Below are positions 16,050 to 25,196 of a stretch of DNA of 64,000 bases, piece by piece. The stretch covers positions 4,154,001 to 4,218,000 of the forward strand of contig NZ_CP017479.1 of the NCBI RefSeq assembly GCF_001761465.1. Reading direction: 5' to 3'. This DNA is from Flavobacterium gilvum. GTDB lineage: Bacteria; Bacteroidota; Bacteroidia; Flavobacteriales; Flavobacteriaceae. Numbering within the stretch: position 1 is the stretch's first letter; each line of letters starts with the position of its first letter. The translations under genes were made by a program, and so were the position numbers. The notes under the pieces were generated by a model. The model did no database searches, was not told the origin of the DNA, and was given only the letters and a program-made list of their open reading frames with translations.

Positions 16050-18878
16050 TTAGTTTTTTAGGCTTTCACATTCCTTAATAATATTACCCAAATTTTCATT
16101 AGCCACAATATCATAATTTGGAATATTGCAAACCGATACGAAACCTACTTTTAAACGGTTGTACCATGATAGATAATTACGATAACTTGGTAAAGATTCC
16201 ATTTCTTCCGGTGTGGACTGAATAATAGTTGTCCAATTTTCTATTTTTTCAAACAATTCGGAAACCGATTTCTCTGTTAGATTAGTATTCTGGTCTAATA
16301 CTAATTCTAAATTATTATTATTGTTTGCCTGACGCAAATCGCTGATTTCAGATTCGTCAAAATATTCAAAACCAACCGTATTGATACACTTATTCAAAAG
16401 TTCGGCACTTATATCAGCAATAATTTCATATGGTAAATCGGTTTTATGGTGACCATCAATATAGCGACGTATTTTTTCAGCAATTAGTTTCTCAATAGCA
16501 AGCTTTTTGAACAGTTTCTGGAACATATCCGTTATATCTTCTAATGCTTCTGTCGCCAAAATTTGCTGGATTGTGTGTTTATCGTTTAGTTTCACATACA
16601 CAAACCAATGTTCGAGCAATCCTTCTGCTAACTGTTGTGCATTGTTTTTAATGAGAATGGAATTGCCATTTATAAGCTCCTCTAAATCAATTTTTTTTGA
16701 TTCAATGTCGGCGCGAAATTGTTGTTTTTGTTCTTCTGAATTCTTTTCATAATGGACGCACAAACGTTCAAAATATGCATCAGCAGTATCATTTTCAAGA
16801 ACAGGTACTCGCTGTTTATAAGTACTGTAAATATCCATATTGATTACGTCCTTGTGTTCAATATCACCAATTTTTTTACGATAAAGTTCAAGCACAGCAC
16901 TTTGGTCAATCATCAATTCCTTCATCAACTGTCCAAAAAGTTTAATCCCATCCGCTCTGAAAGCTGTATCCAGCTTGAATTGAATATCTCCAGCCGTCGA
17001 TTTTGCCTTTTGCAGTTCCTTGTCTTTGTCATTGCTATGGAAATGTTTGAGTAACTCTATAAGTATGGTTTGCGAAATTTCATTGAGTTCCATTCGCATT
17101 TTTTCTATTCTTGCCAAATTAATATTGTTCGCTGCAATAGTGAGTTTGTCGATAATCAATTTTGTTCCGTCTTCATTAATGCTTGCAGTTCCGTTCCAAG
17201 ATTCTAATGGATTTTCAAAATGGCGCTTAACGAAATCGAAGTCAATAAAGGAGTTCTGCAGGTCTTCTCTGAATGTAGGATAACTTTCCGGAATTATCTC
17301 TTCCATTTCTTCTTTATATTGATTATAACCTCTATAAATCTGACTATTAGATTCCGAAGATTTATCAAAATCTCTTAAAAGAAAGATATTTTGGAAATTA
17401 GGATTGGATTTAGTCCAATCAATTAGCCAAGAATAAGTATCTACTTTAAAAATTTCCTTTTCAAGTGTTTTTAAAAACCGTTGGTTCCATCTTTCATTTA
17501 AAGACTGAATCTCACCTTGTCTATCATTATTAAAATCAAATTCCAAATCTTTATTAAACCATGTAGAAATAACAAACAATGGGGATACTGGCGATTTAAA
17601 GTTTTCACGTTCAGCAGAAGTTTTACCTATCATATTTCCAATCCAACGATTCAATTTTTCTGGCATAATACTCTGCCCTGATTGAGAATGTTTTTGACAG
17701 AACAATAAAGTATTAATTCGCTCATTGTTTGAATATTTATTAAATAGATAATCAACTCTTCCTCTTCGTAATAAAGTAGTTAAAGAAAGGTCTGTGATAT
17801 TATCTTCACCTGTGTTTTCAGAGCGACGAAGTCCGGGAAAATCCAGTAAATCCGTTTGAACAAGAAATGGTTTGTCATTTTTTATCGTATCAGGTAACAC
17901 AAAGATGAGTTCTCCTGTTAATGCACACAAATAGGGTTTTGAAAATTCAGTCATTTGCTCATTACCCTCTCTATCCTTATAAAAAATAGTAGATTTTGCT
18001 GAATACTCAGTCTCTTGTCCTTTAAATGAATCATAGATTTCATCAAGACGACTAACATCAAGTATAGTTCCTTTACTTCTTAAAACAGCATCAATTGGAA
18101 GGTAAATCGTATCGGCGAAATTTAATTGCTTGTATTGTTTTATTAAATCATCAAATAGTTTTGTTAATTGAGGATTAAAATTCCAAAACAACGAAAAGAC
18201 ATCTTTCCATTCATCAGGAGATATTTTCGTAACCAATAAAGATATCTTTTCAAAAAAGTTAGCATCTTTAATATTATTATAAACCAATTTTGAGAAATTG
18301 TCATTGAAATAATCCTCAATATCAAAGATGTCGTCTTCAATGATTAAGTTTTGACATTCCTGTTTATTTTTATAAATACTTTCAAATGAATTTATTTTTT
18401 CTTTAAGTTCTTCAAAACTTAAAGGTTTATTTACTTTTAAATTGTTGTAATACGCTTCGCATATTACCAAAATTATATCCGTTGGAGATAATAATTTTGC
18501 TATTATAGGATAATCAGGATTAATCCATTTGTATTTTGTTGAAAATCTTGTAACAACAGCGGTTGATTCCATTTCATTTCCTCGGGGATTGATTTGATTT
18601 TTGAAGTCAAATTCATTCCCTAATCCATCAAGTACCATAAACGGTTTTCCTGCTTCTGACAATAAAGCACTTACAAGATATGATTTTCCTGCCTGACTTT
18701 CACCATACATCGCAGCGGCGGGATTTCCCTCCAAAGCGAACTTCTTTTTATTCAACTTACGACGGCATTCTACTATATTGCGGTGAGCGTTTTTCTGTTT
18801 TTCTCCATCTAAAGAACTTTTAATCCAAGCATTAGATTTCTCTATTAGTTCGAGTTGTGATAATATCTTTTGTTCCAT
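16050..18878 (-). CDS. srfC: SrfC-family P-loop GTPase-like protein
   Basis: A P-loop (AAMYGESQAGKSYLVSALLS, about residues 52-71) and a G3-like DLLDFPGLRR (about 340) identify a large GTPase-type NTPase. The order and length (942 residues) match the putative virulence factor SrfC family, first noted in the Salmonella SsrB-regulated srfABC operon. There is no TM segment. The C-terminal 500 residues are helical and charged, as in dynamin-like or scaffolding NTPases. Its start codon is 2 bases from the srfB stop, and the two families occur as neighbours elsewhere, so they probably act together. The biochemical activity of the family is not established. Assignment rests on motifs and the SrfB neighbour. 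Confidence 0.75.
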   Translation of the reverse strand: MEQKILSQLELIEKSNAWIKSSLDGEKQKNAHRNIVECRRKLNKKKFALEGNPAAAMYGESQAGKSYLVSALLSEAGKPFMVLDGLGNEFDFKNQINPRGNEMESTAVVTRFSTKYKWINPDYPIIAKLLSPTDIILVICEAYYNNLKVNKPLSFEELKEKINSFESIYKNKQECQNLIIEDDIFDIEDYFNDNFSKLVYNNIKDANFFEKISLLVTKISPDEWKDVFSLFWNFNPQLTKLFDDLIKQYKQLNFADTIYLPIDAVLRSKGTILDVSRLDEIYDSFKGQETEYSAKSTIFYKDREGNEQMTEFSKPYLCALTGELIFVLPDTIKNDKPFLVQTDLLDFPGLRRSENTGEDNITDLSLTTLLRRGRVDYLFNKYSNNERINTLLFCQKHSQSGQSIMPEKLNRWIGNMIGKTSAERENFKSPVSPLFVISTWFNKDLEFDFNNDRQGEIQSLNERWNQRFLKTLEKEIFKVDTYSWLIDWTKSNPNFQNIFLLRDFDKSSESNSQIYRGYNQYKEEMEEIIPESYPTFREDLQNSFIDFDFVKRHFENPLESWNGTASINEDGTKLIIDKLTIAANNINLARIEKMRMELNEISQTILIELLKHFHSNDKDKELQKAKSTAGDIQFKLDTAFRADGIKLFGQLMKELMIDQSAVLELYRKKIGDIEHKDVINMDIYSTYKQRVPVLENDTADAYFERLCVHYEKNSEEQKQQFRADIESKKIDLEELINGNSILIKNNAQQLAEGLLEHWFVYVKLNDKHTIQQILATEALEDITDMFQKLFKKLAIEKLIAEKIRRYIDGHHKTDLPYEIIADISAELLNKCINTVGFEYFDESEISDLRQANNNNNLELVLDQNTNLTEKSVSELFEKIENWTTIIQSTPEEMESLPSYRNYLSWYNRLKVGFVSVCNIPNYDIVANENLGNIIKECESLKN

Positions 18879-18880
18879 TA

Positions 18881-21800
18881 TTAAGACTGCTTACTATTAA
18901 TATTCAACGAAAAAATGCCTGAATCAAGCCAGAAATTTTCAACTTCACTCATACTTTGAACTTGTAAGGAGAAAAAATTTGTATTTATTGAATTTCCATC
19001 TCGATCCAAAATTTCTTCAATACGCAATACCTCTATATTCTCGTTCATATCTCTTTCAATAGTCACTTTTAACGGCATATTTTTTCTAATCTTTGCTTTT
19101 TCAGCATCAATTCCAGTTTGAACGATATTCTTCCTATCGTCCTCGTCTTTTAATCGACCTTTAACACGATCTTCGAGTTTGAATTCGTTGAAATCAAAGG
19201 TGTAAAATGGTCGAGAAGGATATGCGGAAATATCTAATTGACGAACACCAATTCTTATTGGCAAAGAGGAAACGTCTATTGTTTTTCGATTGCTCTCGGG
19301 AGAAATTATCGTTTCATAAAATTCAAATTGTTCATTGAGTTTACCAAAGAAATTGGTTTTGGGAAGTAATTTTTCTTTAAGCACTTTCAGATTTAACGAA
19401 AAACCATTCAATCCTCCATTTTCGGCCATATACCCTATCATCGCTCCCGTGGTAATAATTGATTTCGGATTTGTAAATTTACCGTTCCCATCAATAAATT
19501 TGTAACGTTTATCTTGGGGATACCAGCGACCAATGCGATAATCATTCATTGATTTCAGACGGTTTGGAGAAATTGCATAATACTTTAAAAACAAATCAGT
19601 CAGTGGTTTAAGCGAAGTTGGTCGTCCCGAAAGCAGTACTATATCGCAAGCATAATAGGATAGCAACGAAGAAATTTTTCCTATAAGTGAATCAAAAGTC
19701 TTTTCAATAATCGCTGAGACAATTTTCCTTTCGTACTGCCATTGTAACGATTCAAATTCAAAACCAAAATGTTCATTAAAATGATTAAGCACATTTTGGG
19801 TTGGCACATTATTCGCAAAAATATCACTGAAAGACAAGATATGACTTTCTAAATTATTTTGTTTTATCAATTCTAGAAAATACGAAACAACAGGAACAGA
19901 AACCTGCAAATTAAAATCCGAACGCAACTGTTTGTTTCGAAACGACATACCCGTGTTGCCTCCGAAAAAATCGTTATTTTTCTCAATAATTCTATCGGAT
20001 AATACTCCTAATGCTTTCATTTTCTTTTCGATTGGCGAATATTTGCCTTCGATAATAAGTTGTTGAATTAGCTCTTTAAGCAAATCGTCGCCCGCTTTAT
20101 AAAAACTTTCCCAAAATAGTGGAATTGGGGTTAATGTACATTGTCCTGCACTATCATCGTATTTATAAGTGGCGATCATTACATCGGTGGTTCCTGCTCC
20201 AATATCCACGGAACCAATAGTGAGCGTATTTTTGTTGTAATCACCCAAATCATTCCTCACTTTTCCGTAGAAATCAAAATAATCTCTTGCATTTTTGAGA
20301 TAACGTTCTCGTATCTCAGCATAGAGAAAGACAAATTGTGCGGCGGTTGCTTCATCGTAAATCCATTCTGTTCGTTCTTCTTTAACCGAAAGTTTAGAAG
20401 CAGAAGGGACTACCTGAATTTCAGCTCGAGCTTGTTTCTCATCAATTTCAGAATAATAATTATCGCAAAAGAAACGGTCAAGCATAATGGCAGCATCTTC
20501 AGCACATTTACGCAAGGCAATCTGCTCAACGCGAGACATTGCTGTTGGACAGGTGACAATAATCCTACCTATTCTTCTGGGCATAGATTCATTGCCCCAA
20601 TGACTGCGCTGCTCATAACTGTTGATTTGCATTTTTGCCTGTGCTAGTATTTCGAGAAAAGCAAAAGTCATTAACGCTTTGCGTGAATAATGCTTTAAAA
20701 TACCGCCTTCCCCTTCGGTATTCAGCGAACCATCTGAATTTAATTGTTCCGAGATACCTTCAATGTAAAATGGTTTGGCTCCTTCATCTTTCAACTGCAC
20801 AAATTCCCATTCCTGTTTCTGAGGTTTATTATCCCATAAAAAACGTTTAGGGCTTGAAAAAGTACTTGTTTTTTCAGCTCCGGTATTCATATTGGTTGCC
20901 TTGTGTATCAGTTGATTTGCCTCTTTTCCCAAACGTATCATACTTGGATAAACAAATTGCCTACTATTTATTAATCCGAATTTTCCGCCGAAATCAGCTT
21001 CTCGAAATGCCAAACGCATATCAAAAGATTCACGGTTTTTGTTGAGTATGCCATCTAAAACAGGTTCCGTAAAATCCTGTAATTCTAATGGGCTTGCTTT
21101 TGTAAAATCGCAGTTATCAAATAATACTGCACAAGTACGGGAATTACCAATATCCACCACCAGATCTACATTTCCATAAGCTACATTTTTATTAGAATAC
21201 AAAGTAACTTTTGGCAAAACATTAAGCTGCTGAATATACCTGATTAAAGATATATACTGCGCTACGTAATTTAATTTTGGCTTTTGCCTACCTAAATCAT
21301 TAATATTCTCATGATCGTGAAAATGTTTGAGCAAATATTTATCTACCCAATCGCAGTTGAATGCTTCTGAAAAATAACCAACTAATTTGTACTCATTATT
21401 GCATAAAGCATACTCTTTTGATTGGTCGTAATCGTTAGTAAATATAGGAGTTTCATTGAGGTCTTCCTCTTCAAAATCCTCTTTTTCAAATACAGTTCTC
21501 GTATCGAAAGCCAGTAAAAGATTGTACTTTTTTGATTTTTCGGTAGTCTCCGTTGGAATCAGTTTACCACGACACCAATTTGTTGGCCCAAATTCTGACT
21601 TATTGCCATTAAGTGAAAAAAAAGGTAAAGGCAACCAAATATTTTCAAATTTCTCCCAGTTTATTCGAGTTATTGACATCTGAAAACAACCTGAATCTTT
21701 CGGGTTATCTGTGTCAATTGGAATTTGTTTTTTACCTTCTGTAACAAAATCTTCCTCTATATTTTCCCAGCTTTCAGTTACTTTTTCATTCACTGCATAA

Positions 21801-21988
21801 CCGAGCTCCGACAAGTCAGTCTTTTTTACCCATACTTCTTGGTCAGTAAATAAATGAGCTATTTCCAATTTTAATTGATTATCTTCAATATCGAACCATT
21901 CGTGAAAGTACATCTTGAAATTATCATTTACGTCAATTTCAAGTGGGAATGTCAAATAGTGAATACCTGAATTAGCTATCAAATTCAT
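18881..21988 (-). CDS. srfB: SrfB-family actin/Hsp70-like ATPase
   Basis: Three actin-fold nucleotide motifs are readable: phosphate-1 VDLVVDIGNSRTCAVLF (about 272-288), phosphate-2 SVDIGAGTTDVMIATYK (about 591-607), and an adenosine motif DIVLLSGRPTSLKPL (about 779-793). IIVTCPTAMSRVEQIALRKC lies between them. The length of 1035 residues fits SrfB, annotated as a virulence factor of unknown mechanism. The N-terminal 270 residues are a separate beta-rich domain. No signal peptide or TM segment is seen, so it is cytoplasmic. It is the first gene of the operon and is followed after 2 bases by srfC. A chaperone-like or filament-forming ATPase that drives or gates the membrane parts is an inference from the fold. 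Confidence 0.8.
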   Translation of the reverse strand: MNLIANSGIHYLTFPLEIDVNDNFKMYFHEWFDIEDNQLKLEIAHLFTDQEVWVKKTDLSELGYAVNEKVTESWENIEEDFVTEGKKQIPIDTDNPKDSGCFQMSITRINWEKFENIWLPLPFFSLNGNKSEFGPTNWCRGKLIPTETTEKSKKYNLLLAFDTRTVFEKEDFEEEDLNETPIFTNDYDQSKEYALCNNEYKLVGYFSEAFNCDWVDKYLLKHFHDHENINDLGRQKPKLNYVAQYISLIRYIQQLNVLPKVTLYSNKNVAYGNVDLVVDIGNSRTCAVLFDNCDFTKASPLELQDFTEPVLDGILNKNRESFDMRLAFREADFGGKFGLINSRQFVYPSMIRLGKEANQLIHKATNMNTGAEKTSTFSSPKRFLWDNKPQKQEWEFVQLKDEGAKPFYIEGISEQLNSDGSLNTEGEGGILKHYSRKALMTFAFLEILAQAKMQINSYEQRSHWGNESMPRRIGRIIVTCPTAMSRVEQIALRKCAEDAAIMLDRFFCDNYYSEIDEKQARAEIQVVPSASKLSVKEERTEWIYDEATAAQFVFLYAEIRERYLKNARDYFDFYGKVRNDLGDYNKNTLTIGSVDIGAGTTDVMIATYKYDDSAGQCTLTPIPLFWESFYKAGDDLLKELIQQLIIEGKYSPIEKKMKALGVLSDRIIEKNNDFFGGNTGMSFRNKQLRSDFNLQVSVPVVSYFLELIKQNNLESHILSFSDIFANNVPTQNVLNHFNEHFGFEFESLQWQYERKIVSAIIEKTFDSLIGKISSLLSYYACDIVLLSGRPTSLKPLTDLFLKYYAISPNRLKSMNDYRIGRWYPQDKRYKFIDGNGKFTNPKSIITTGAMIGYMAENGGLNGFSLNLKVLKEKLLPKTNFFGKLNEQFEFYETIISPESNRKTIDVSSLPIRIGVRQLDISAYPSRPFYTFDFNEFKLEDRVKGRLKDEDDRKNIVQTGIDAEKAKIRKNMPLKVTIERDMNENIEVLRIEEILDRDGNSINTNFFSLQVQSMSEVENFWLDSGIFSLNINSKQS

Positions 21989-22042
21989 ATTTTTTATTTT
22001 AAAGTAAAGTAAATTTTGGGGTTGTTTTTCGAAAAACTCAAA

Positions 22043-22063
22043 TTGATTTCTGAATCAAATTTA
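22043..22063 (-). promoter_or_regulatory. Candidate -7 box and overlapping palindrome upstream of srfB
   Basis: On the minus strand TAAATTTG (22056-22063) fits the Flavobacterium -7 consensus TAnnTTTG, about 70 bases upstream of the srfB start. No TTG lies at the expected distance, so the promoter would be weak or activator-dependent. A 6-bp inverted repeat (TTGATT-TCTG-AATCAA, 22043-22058) overlaps it and could be an operator. Confidence 0.35.
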
Positions 22064-22586
22064 TGATACTGAATAATTGAATTTGAAATGTATGAGATTC
22101 TTTTCATTAATTTAAATTTTAAGGATAACCAGAAAAAGGTCAACATAGTATTTTCTTATAAATAATTTATTAAAACTTCAAAATAATTTATAAAAATTGA
22201 TAATTTACAAAAATCATACCGTTAACAAAAACAACTCTGTATTTTTGCGTAATCTGGCACAATTCATTCACTTGTGTAAGAAAAATACACGAAACGACAA
22301 AATTAAATGTAAATTGTTGGGGGTATCAATTCGTATTTGGCTAAAATATAAACATTTAAAAGAGATAAACATGATATTTATCAAACCTAGAAAAAATTAC
22401 AGTGTATATCTTAATTGGTAACTGCATATTTTTAGTTAAGATGCATTTTTTTTGCTATAATTTCTCAACTATTCTATCCGTTTCAACTCCAATTCCTGAA
22501 AAAAAGTACTTTTTGAATTCGTTTACAAAATCTAAAAAGAAAAAAATGAAAAAGGAATTTCAGATAGTAATAGCACAGGTAATGAA
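22064..22586. other. AT-rich intergenic stretch without a convincing gene
   Basis: I see no supported coding region between the srfB promoter area and 22587. One plus-strand TATTTTTG (22240-22247) fits a -7 box but lacks a TTG at the right distance. Short open frames here have no recognisable content. It forms the border between the SrfB/SrfC operon and the eroded accessory island. Confidence 0.5.
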
Positions 22587-22908
22587 ATGAATGATTATTT
22601 ACTGACATTTCAAAATCTAATAAGTTTATCAATAGACGGAATTGGTGTGTTTTGCCATTGCATTATTTAAAAAAAAATGGCATAAAGAAAATGAAGATAA
22701 TCGCATTAAACTTTTGAATGATCTAAACTACAATGACCTATTTGACAAAGTCGTATTAAAGGAGTTGGACCACTATAAAAAGATATATTCAAATCATTCA
22801 AAATTAAAGTTTTTACAATATTTTTTTTCAGACTTTCATCATTGTATGATTGCTAAACATACCCCAGATTTCATACATTCTAGAAAAATAGTCTTTGAGA
22901 AGTTATAA
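22587..22908 (+). pseudogene. Small hypothetical membrane protein, possibly frameshifted
   Basis: An ATG at 22587 opens MNDYLLTFQNLISLSIDGIG and then stops early. In another frame from 22642 an open stretch continues (VCFAIALFKKKWHKENED, then a Lys/Asp-rich helical tail) to a TAA at 22906-22908. Joined by a one-base shift near 22642, the two would give a single-TM protein of about 106 residues. Neither part matches a known family, and the hydrophobic segment could be chance in AT-rich DNA. Low confidence that it is a gene at all. Confidence 0.3.
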
Positions 22909-22937
22909 GTGATGGAGAAACTTTAAACGATTAAAGA

Positions 22938-22962
22938 AAAATTTGAAATGATTTTCAAATTT
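22938..22962. terminator. Hairpin after the small hypothetical ORF
   Basis: AAATTTGAAA and TTTTCAAATTT arms flank a 4-base loop and are followed by TATTCTTTT. It could end transcription from either side, since the next gene converges from the minus strand. The stem is AT-only, so it is weak evidence. Confidence 0.35.
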
Positions 22963-23039
22963 ATTCTTTTACCCTTTTCAATAAATATGCTGTCATTCCC
23001 TTAGCAAAATATTCTACCAAAATATCATCGTTTTTATAT

Positions 23040-23790
23040 CTAAAAAAAGGCATCATTTTTAAAATTTTCATTCTCAACGTATTTTATATATCCCAATTGA
23101 TTGGTAACTAACTTAGTTTTACCAATATTAAAATCGGGAACATTACAATGATGGTGACCGTAAATCCAGTAATCAATTTTGTTTTCTTCAATGAAATTAA
23201 ACATTTCCGTTCCAAAAGCTTCATTTATGCTGCTATTGGCATATTTCTCAGGATAATTGAAAAATGTTGGAGGATGATGAGTAATTACAACTGAGAGAAT
23301 AATTGGTTGACTTTTCAATGACTCTTCCAAAAACATCCTGCCTTCACTATAAAATTGATTGTAGTCACTAACTGTCAATCGTTTTTCATTTTTTCGAATC
23401 ACATGGAAATCGGAAAGTGATTGCTGAATAATAAATTGCTTTGCAGTTGAAATATGAGACCATAAGGTTGAAAAAAAACCTTACACCGTTTATGGTTTTA
23501 ACAGTATTGTTTAGCAAAATAACATTGTCTCTAATTTGTTCCTCGAACGATCCGCTTCTTTTGGAAATATCAGAATTGTAATATTCGTGGTTACCGGGTA
23601 TCCAAAAAGTATGTTCAAAATGTTCGGAAACATAATCAAAGAATTTTTGATGTTGATGTATTTCCTTAAAAAGCACAATATCGCCCGCCAAAATCAGAAT
23701 ATCTCCTTTAGGCATTATTGGATAGTCCAAAATCCATTTTCGGTTATCTAAAAATTCTAAGTGAAGGTCAGAGCAATATTGTATTTTCAT
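23040..23790 (-). pseudogene. Calcineurin-like metallophosphoesterase broken by one frameshift
   Basis: The 5' part encodes DLHLEF, GDIVLF and GNHEYY, and the 3' part THHPP and YGHHHCN, so every metal ligand of a calcineurin-like phosphoesterase is present, but in two frames. The shift falls in an 8-base T run (plus-strand A run 23471-23478). Removing one base restores GVRFFSTLWSHISTAKQF and joins both halves into one protein of about 250 residues. It is therefore either a recent pseudogene, a phase-variable tract or a sequencing error. The family hydrolyses phosphoester bonds in nucleotides or proteins; this substrate is unknown. It lies at the edge of the accessory island, with small phage-type genes upstream. 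Confidence 0.75.
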
Positions 23791-23844
23791 AGTTTGAAAT
23801 TATAAAACATTGTCATTAAAAATATTTCGAGGCTATATAGCAGA

Positions 23845-24159
23845 TTAAATTTCGTCTATAGTAGTTTCATCATCCCACATTTCTCTGTAAGACTGTATAT
23901 AGAAAGCAGTTGCTACAGGATCGATGTCCCAATAATAACGACATAATTTTTTGTAGAGCAACAATACTTTATCGTTCCCACAATTGTCAAGCAAATGATC
24001 TAAGAGTCGCCCAATGGCATTTTCATCTTTTGTCTTTGTTTCAATAAGATGTTCTATTTGTGGTTTATAGACATAGTATGCTTGTTCCTGCAATTGCTGA
24101 ATTTGCTCAAGCAAAGGTTTAAAACTTTTAATAAAGTCGTCCTCAATCTCGTTGTCCAT
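23845..24159 (-). CDS. Hypothetical 104-aa acidic protein
   Basis: A helical, acidic protein with no signal peptide or TM segment (LLEQIQQLQEQAYYVY, LLLYKKLCRYYWDIDPVATA). I do not recognise a defined family; similar small proteins occur in Bacteroidetes phage and plasmid regions. It follows the SGGAFDY protein gene by 44 bases on the same strand, so the two are probably co-transcribed. Function unknown. Confidence 0.5.
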   Translation of the reverse strand: MDNEIEDDFIKSFKPLLEQIQQLQEQAYYVYKPQIEHLIETKTKDENAIGRLLDHLLDNCGNDKVLLLYKKLCRYYWDIDPVATAFYIQSYREMWDDETTIDEI

Positions 24160-24203
24160 ATTTTCTTTTTTAAGTATTTGTCCCGTACTGAAAAGTAGAG
24201 TCT

Positions 24204-24518
24204 TTATAATTTTTCTAAATCCTCTTTTAATCTTCGCAAAAAACTTTCTACTCCATCATCTCCTGACAAATACCAATCAATTCTTTGCACATATACCTCT
24301 GCCTTTTTGAGTAGCTCAATAGCCGTTTTATAAGTATTCACAACCTCCTCGCATTCAATTGCCCAATTTAATTCTTCAGGGTATTTTTCGTAATATTCTT
24401 CATTACCATAAAGATCATCTTTGGATTTAGGCTTCCCCATTTTCTCAAGCTCACCTTGTATCGTTTCGTGTATTTCACGAATATGATATTGTTTGTAATC
24501 AAAGGCACCTCCACTCAT
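24204..24518 (-). CDS. Phage-type SGGAFDY small protein
   Basis: The protein begins MSGGAFDYKQYHIREIHETI, a start shared by a widespread family of about 100 residues found in phages, plasmids and genomic islands. The rest is helical (ECEEVVNTYKTAIELLKKAE, RIDWYLSGDDGVESFL). It is cytoplasmic and has no known activity. The conserved N-terminus fixes the start codon. The neighbouring 104-aa gene follows closely on the same strand. Its presence supports a mobile origin for this island. Confidence 0.65.
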   Translation of the reverse strand: MSGGAFDYKQYHIREIHETIQGELEKMGKPKSKDDLYGNEEYYEKYPEELNWAIECEEVVNTYKTAIELLKKAEVYVQRIDWYLSGDDGVESFLRRLKEDLEKL

Positions 24519-24663
24519 AGGTTATTTTTTTGTTGGTTACTAATTTAACGAAAATAATTTCCTATTAACCCAAAAAGTAACTGTTTGTCCATAATATAGT
24601 CCTATTTGCACAATAAAGTCGATTACTTTATCACTGATTTTTAACTTTATTAAAATATAAAAC

Positions 24664-24876
24664 ATGAGAGAGTTTCGCCAGCATATCAATGAAGCATTTG
24701 GCGCAACTATGGAATTAAATCCAATTAAAAATAACGATTTGAAAAATTTGCCCATGTACATTATTCAAGCGTATAACCTCTATACTATTGACCTTTTTAA
24801 TCAGGAACTGTTGGAGCAGAACCGAAAAATAATGACGAATGGAACATCCTTCAAGTTGATAAACACCGGTATTTAG
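24664..24876 (+). pseudogene. 5' fragment of an unrecognised gene running into a resolvase scar
   Basis: The frame from ATG 24664 gives MREFRQHINEAFGATMELN and LKNLPMYIIQAYNLYTIDLF, which reads like a real folded domain, then degrades after about 50 residues. Shifting frame near 24814 continues sensibly (AEPKNNDEWNILQVDKHR) straight into the GRPKGS resolvase linker. I do not recognise the N-terminal part. The overlapping minus-strand frame has no sensible content. Probably a decayed gene. Confidence 0.4.
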
Positions 24877-25044
24877 GAAGGCCTAAAGGTAGTAATTCAT
24901 CGAAAACTAAACTTAGAAGTCAAGAAAAAAGGATTAAGGAATTAATTAATAGATAAAAAAGTTTCATATAGTGCAATTGGTAGAATTTTAGGTGTTCATA
25001 GATTAACCGTTTCTAGTTTTGTCTATAATAAAATAAGTTCTTAA
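24876..25044 (+). pseudogene. C-terminal remnant of a serine resolvase/invertase
   Basis: The sequence GRPKGSNSSKTKLRSQEKRI followed, after one frame change near 24952, by DKKVSYSAIGRILGVHRLTV matches the linker and helix-turn-helix DNA-binding end of Hin/Tn3-type serine recombinases. The catalytic N-terminal domain is absent. A stop at 24954-24956 interrupts the first frame; the second ends at 25042-25044. This is a dead recombinase scar that marks past site-specific recombination at this spot. Confidence 0.6.
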
Positions 25045-25196
25045 TTTGTAAAACTATTTTAATTCTTGAAATCCATCTAACTTTTAACTTTTGAAAGTAT
25101 GTATTATGTTGCATTGGCATAATTTATTTTCAATTCAGGATTCGTTTGCTGTAATTCATAAAATTATGATAGGTATACTTATAACCCAAAAATGAT

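Noticed and set aside
20141..20647. 168-codon plus-strand frame inside srfB
   Set aside because: Antisense to SrfB nucleotide-binding motifs; Cys/Ser/Ile-rich shadow without family features.
13210..21988. Calling the operon a BREX, CBASS or known type VI secretion system
   Set aside because: None of the marker genes of those systems (PglZ/BrxC, CD-NTase, TssB/TssC/VgrG) are present.
24540..24761. Minus-strand frame of 73 codons opposite the 24664 fragment
   Set aside because: Its residues look like chance hydrophobic content, and the plus-strand frame with resolvase continuation explains the sequence better.
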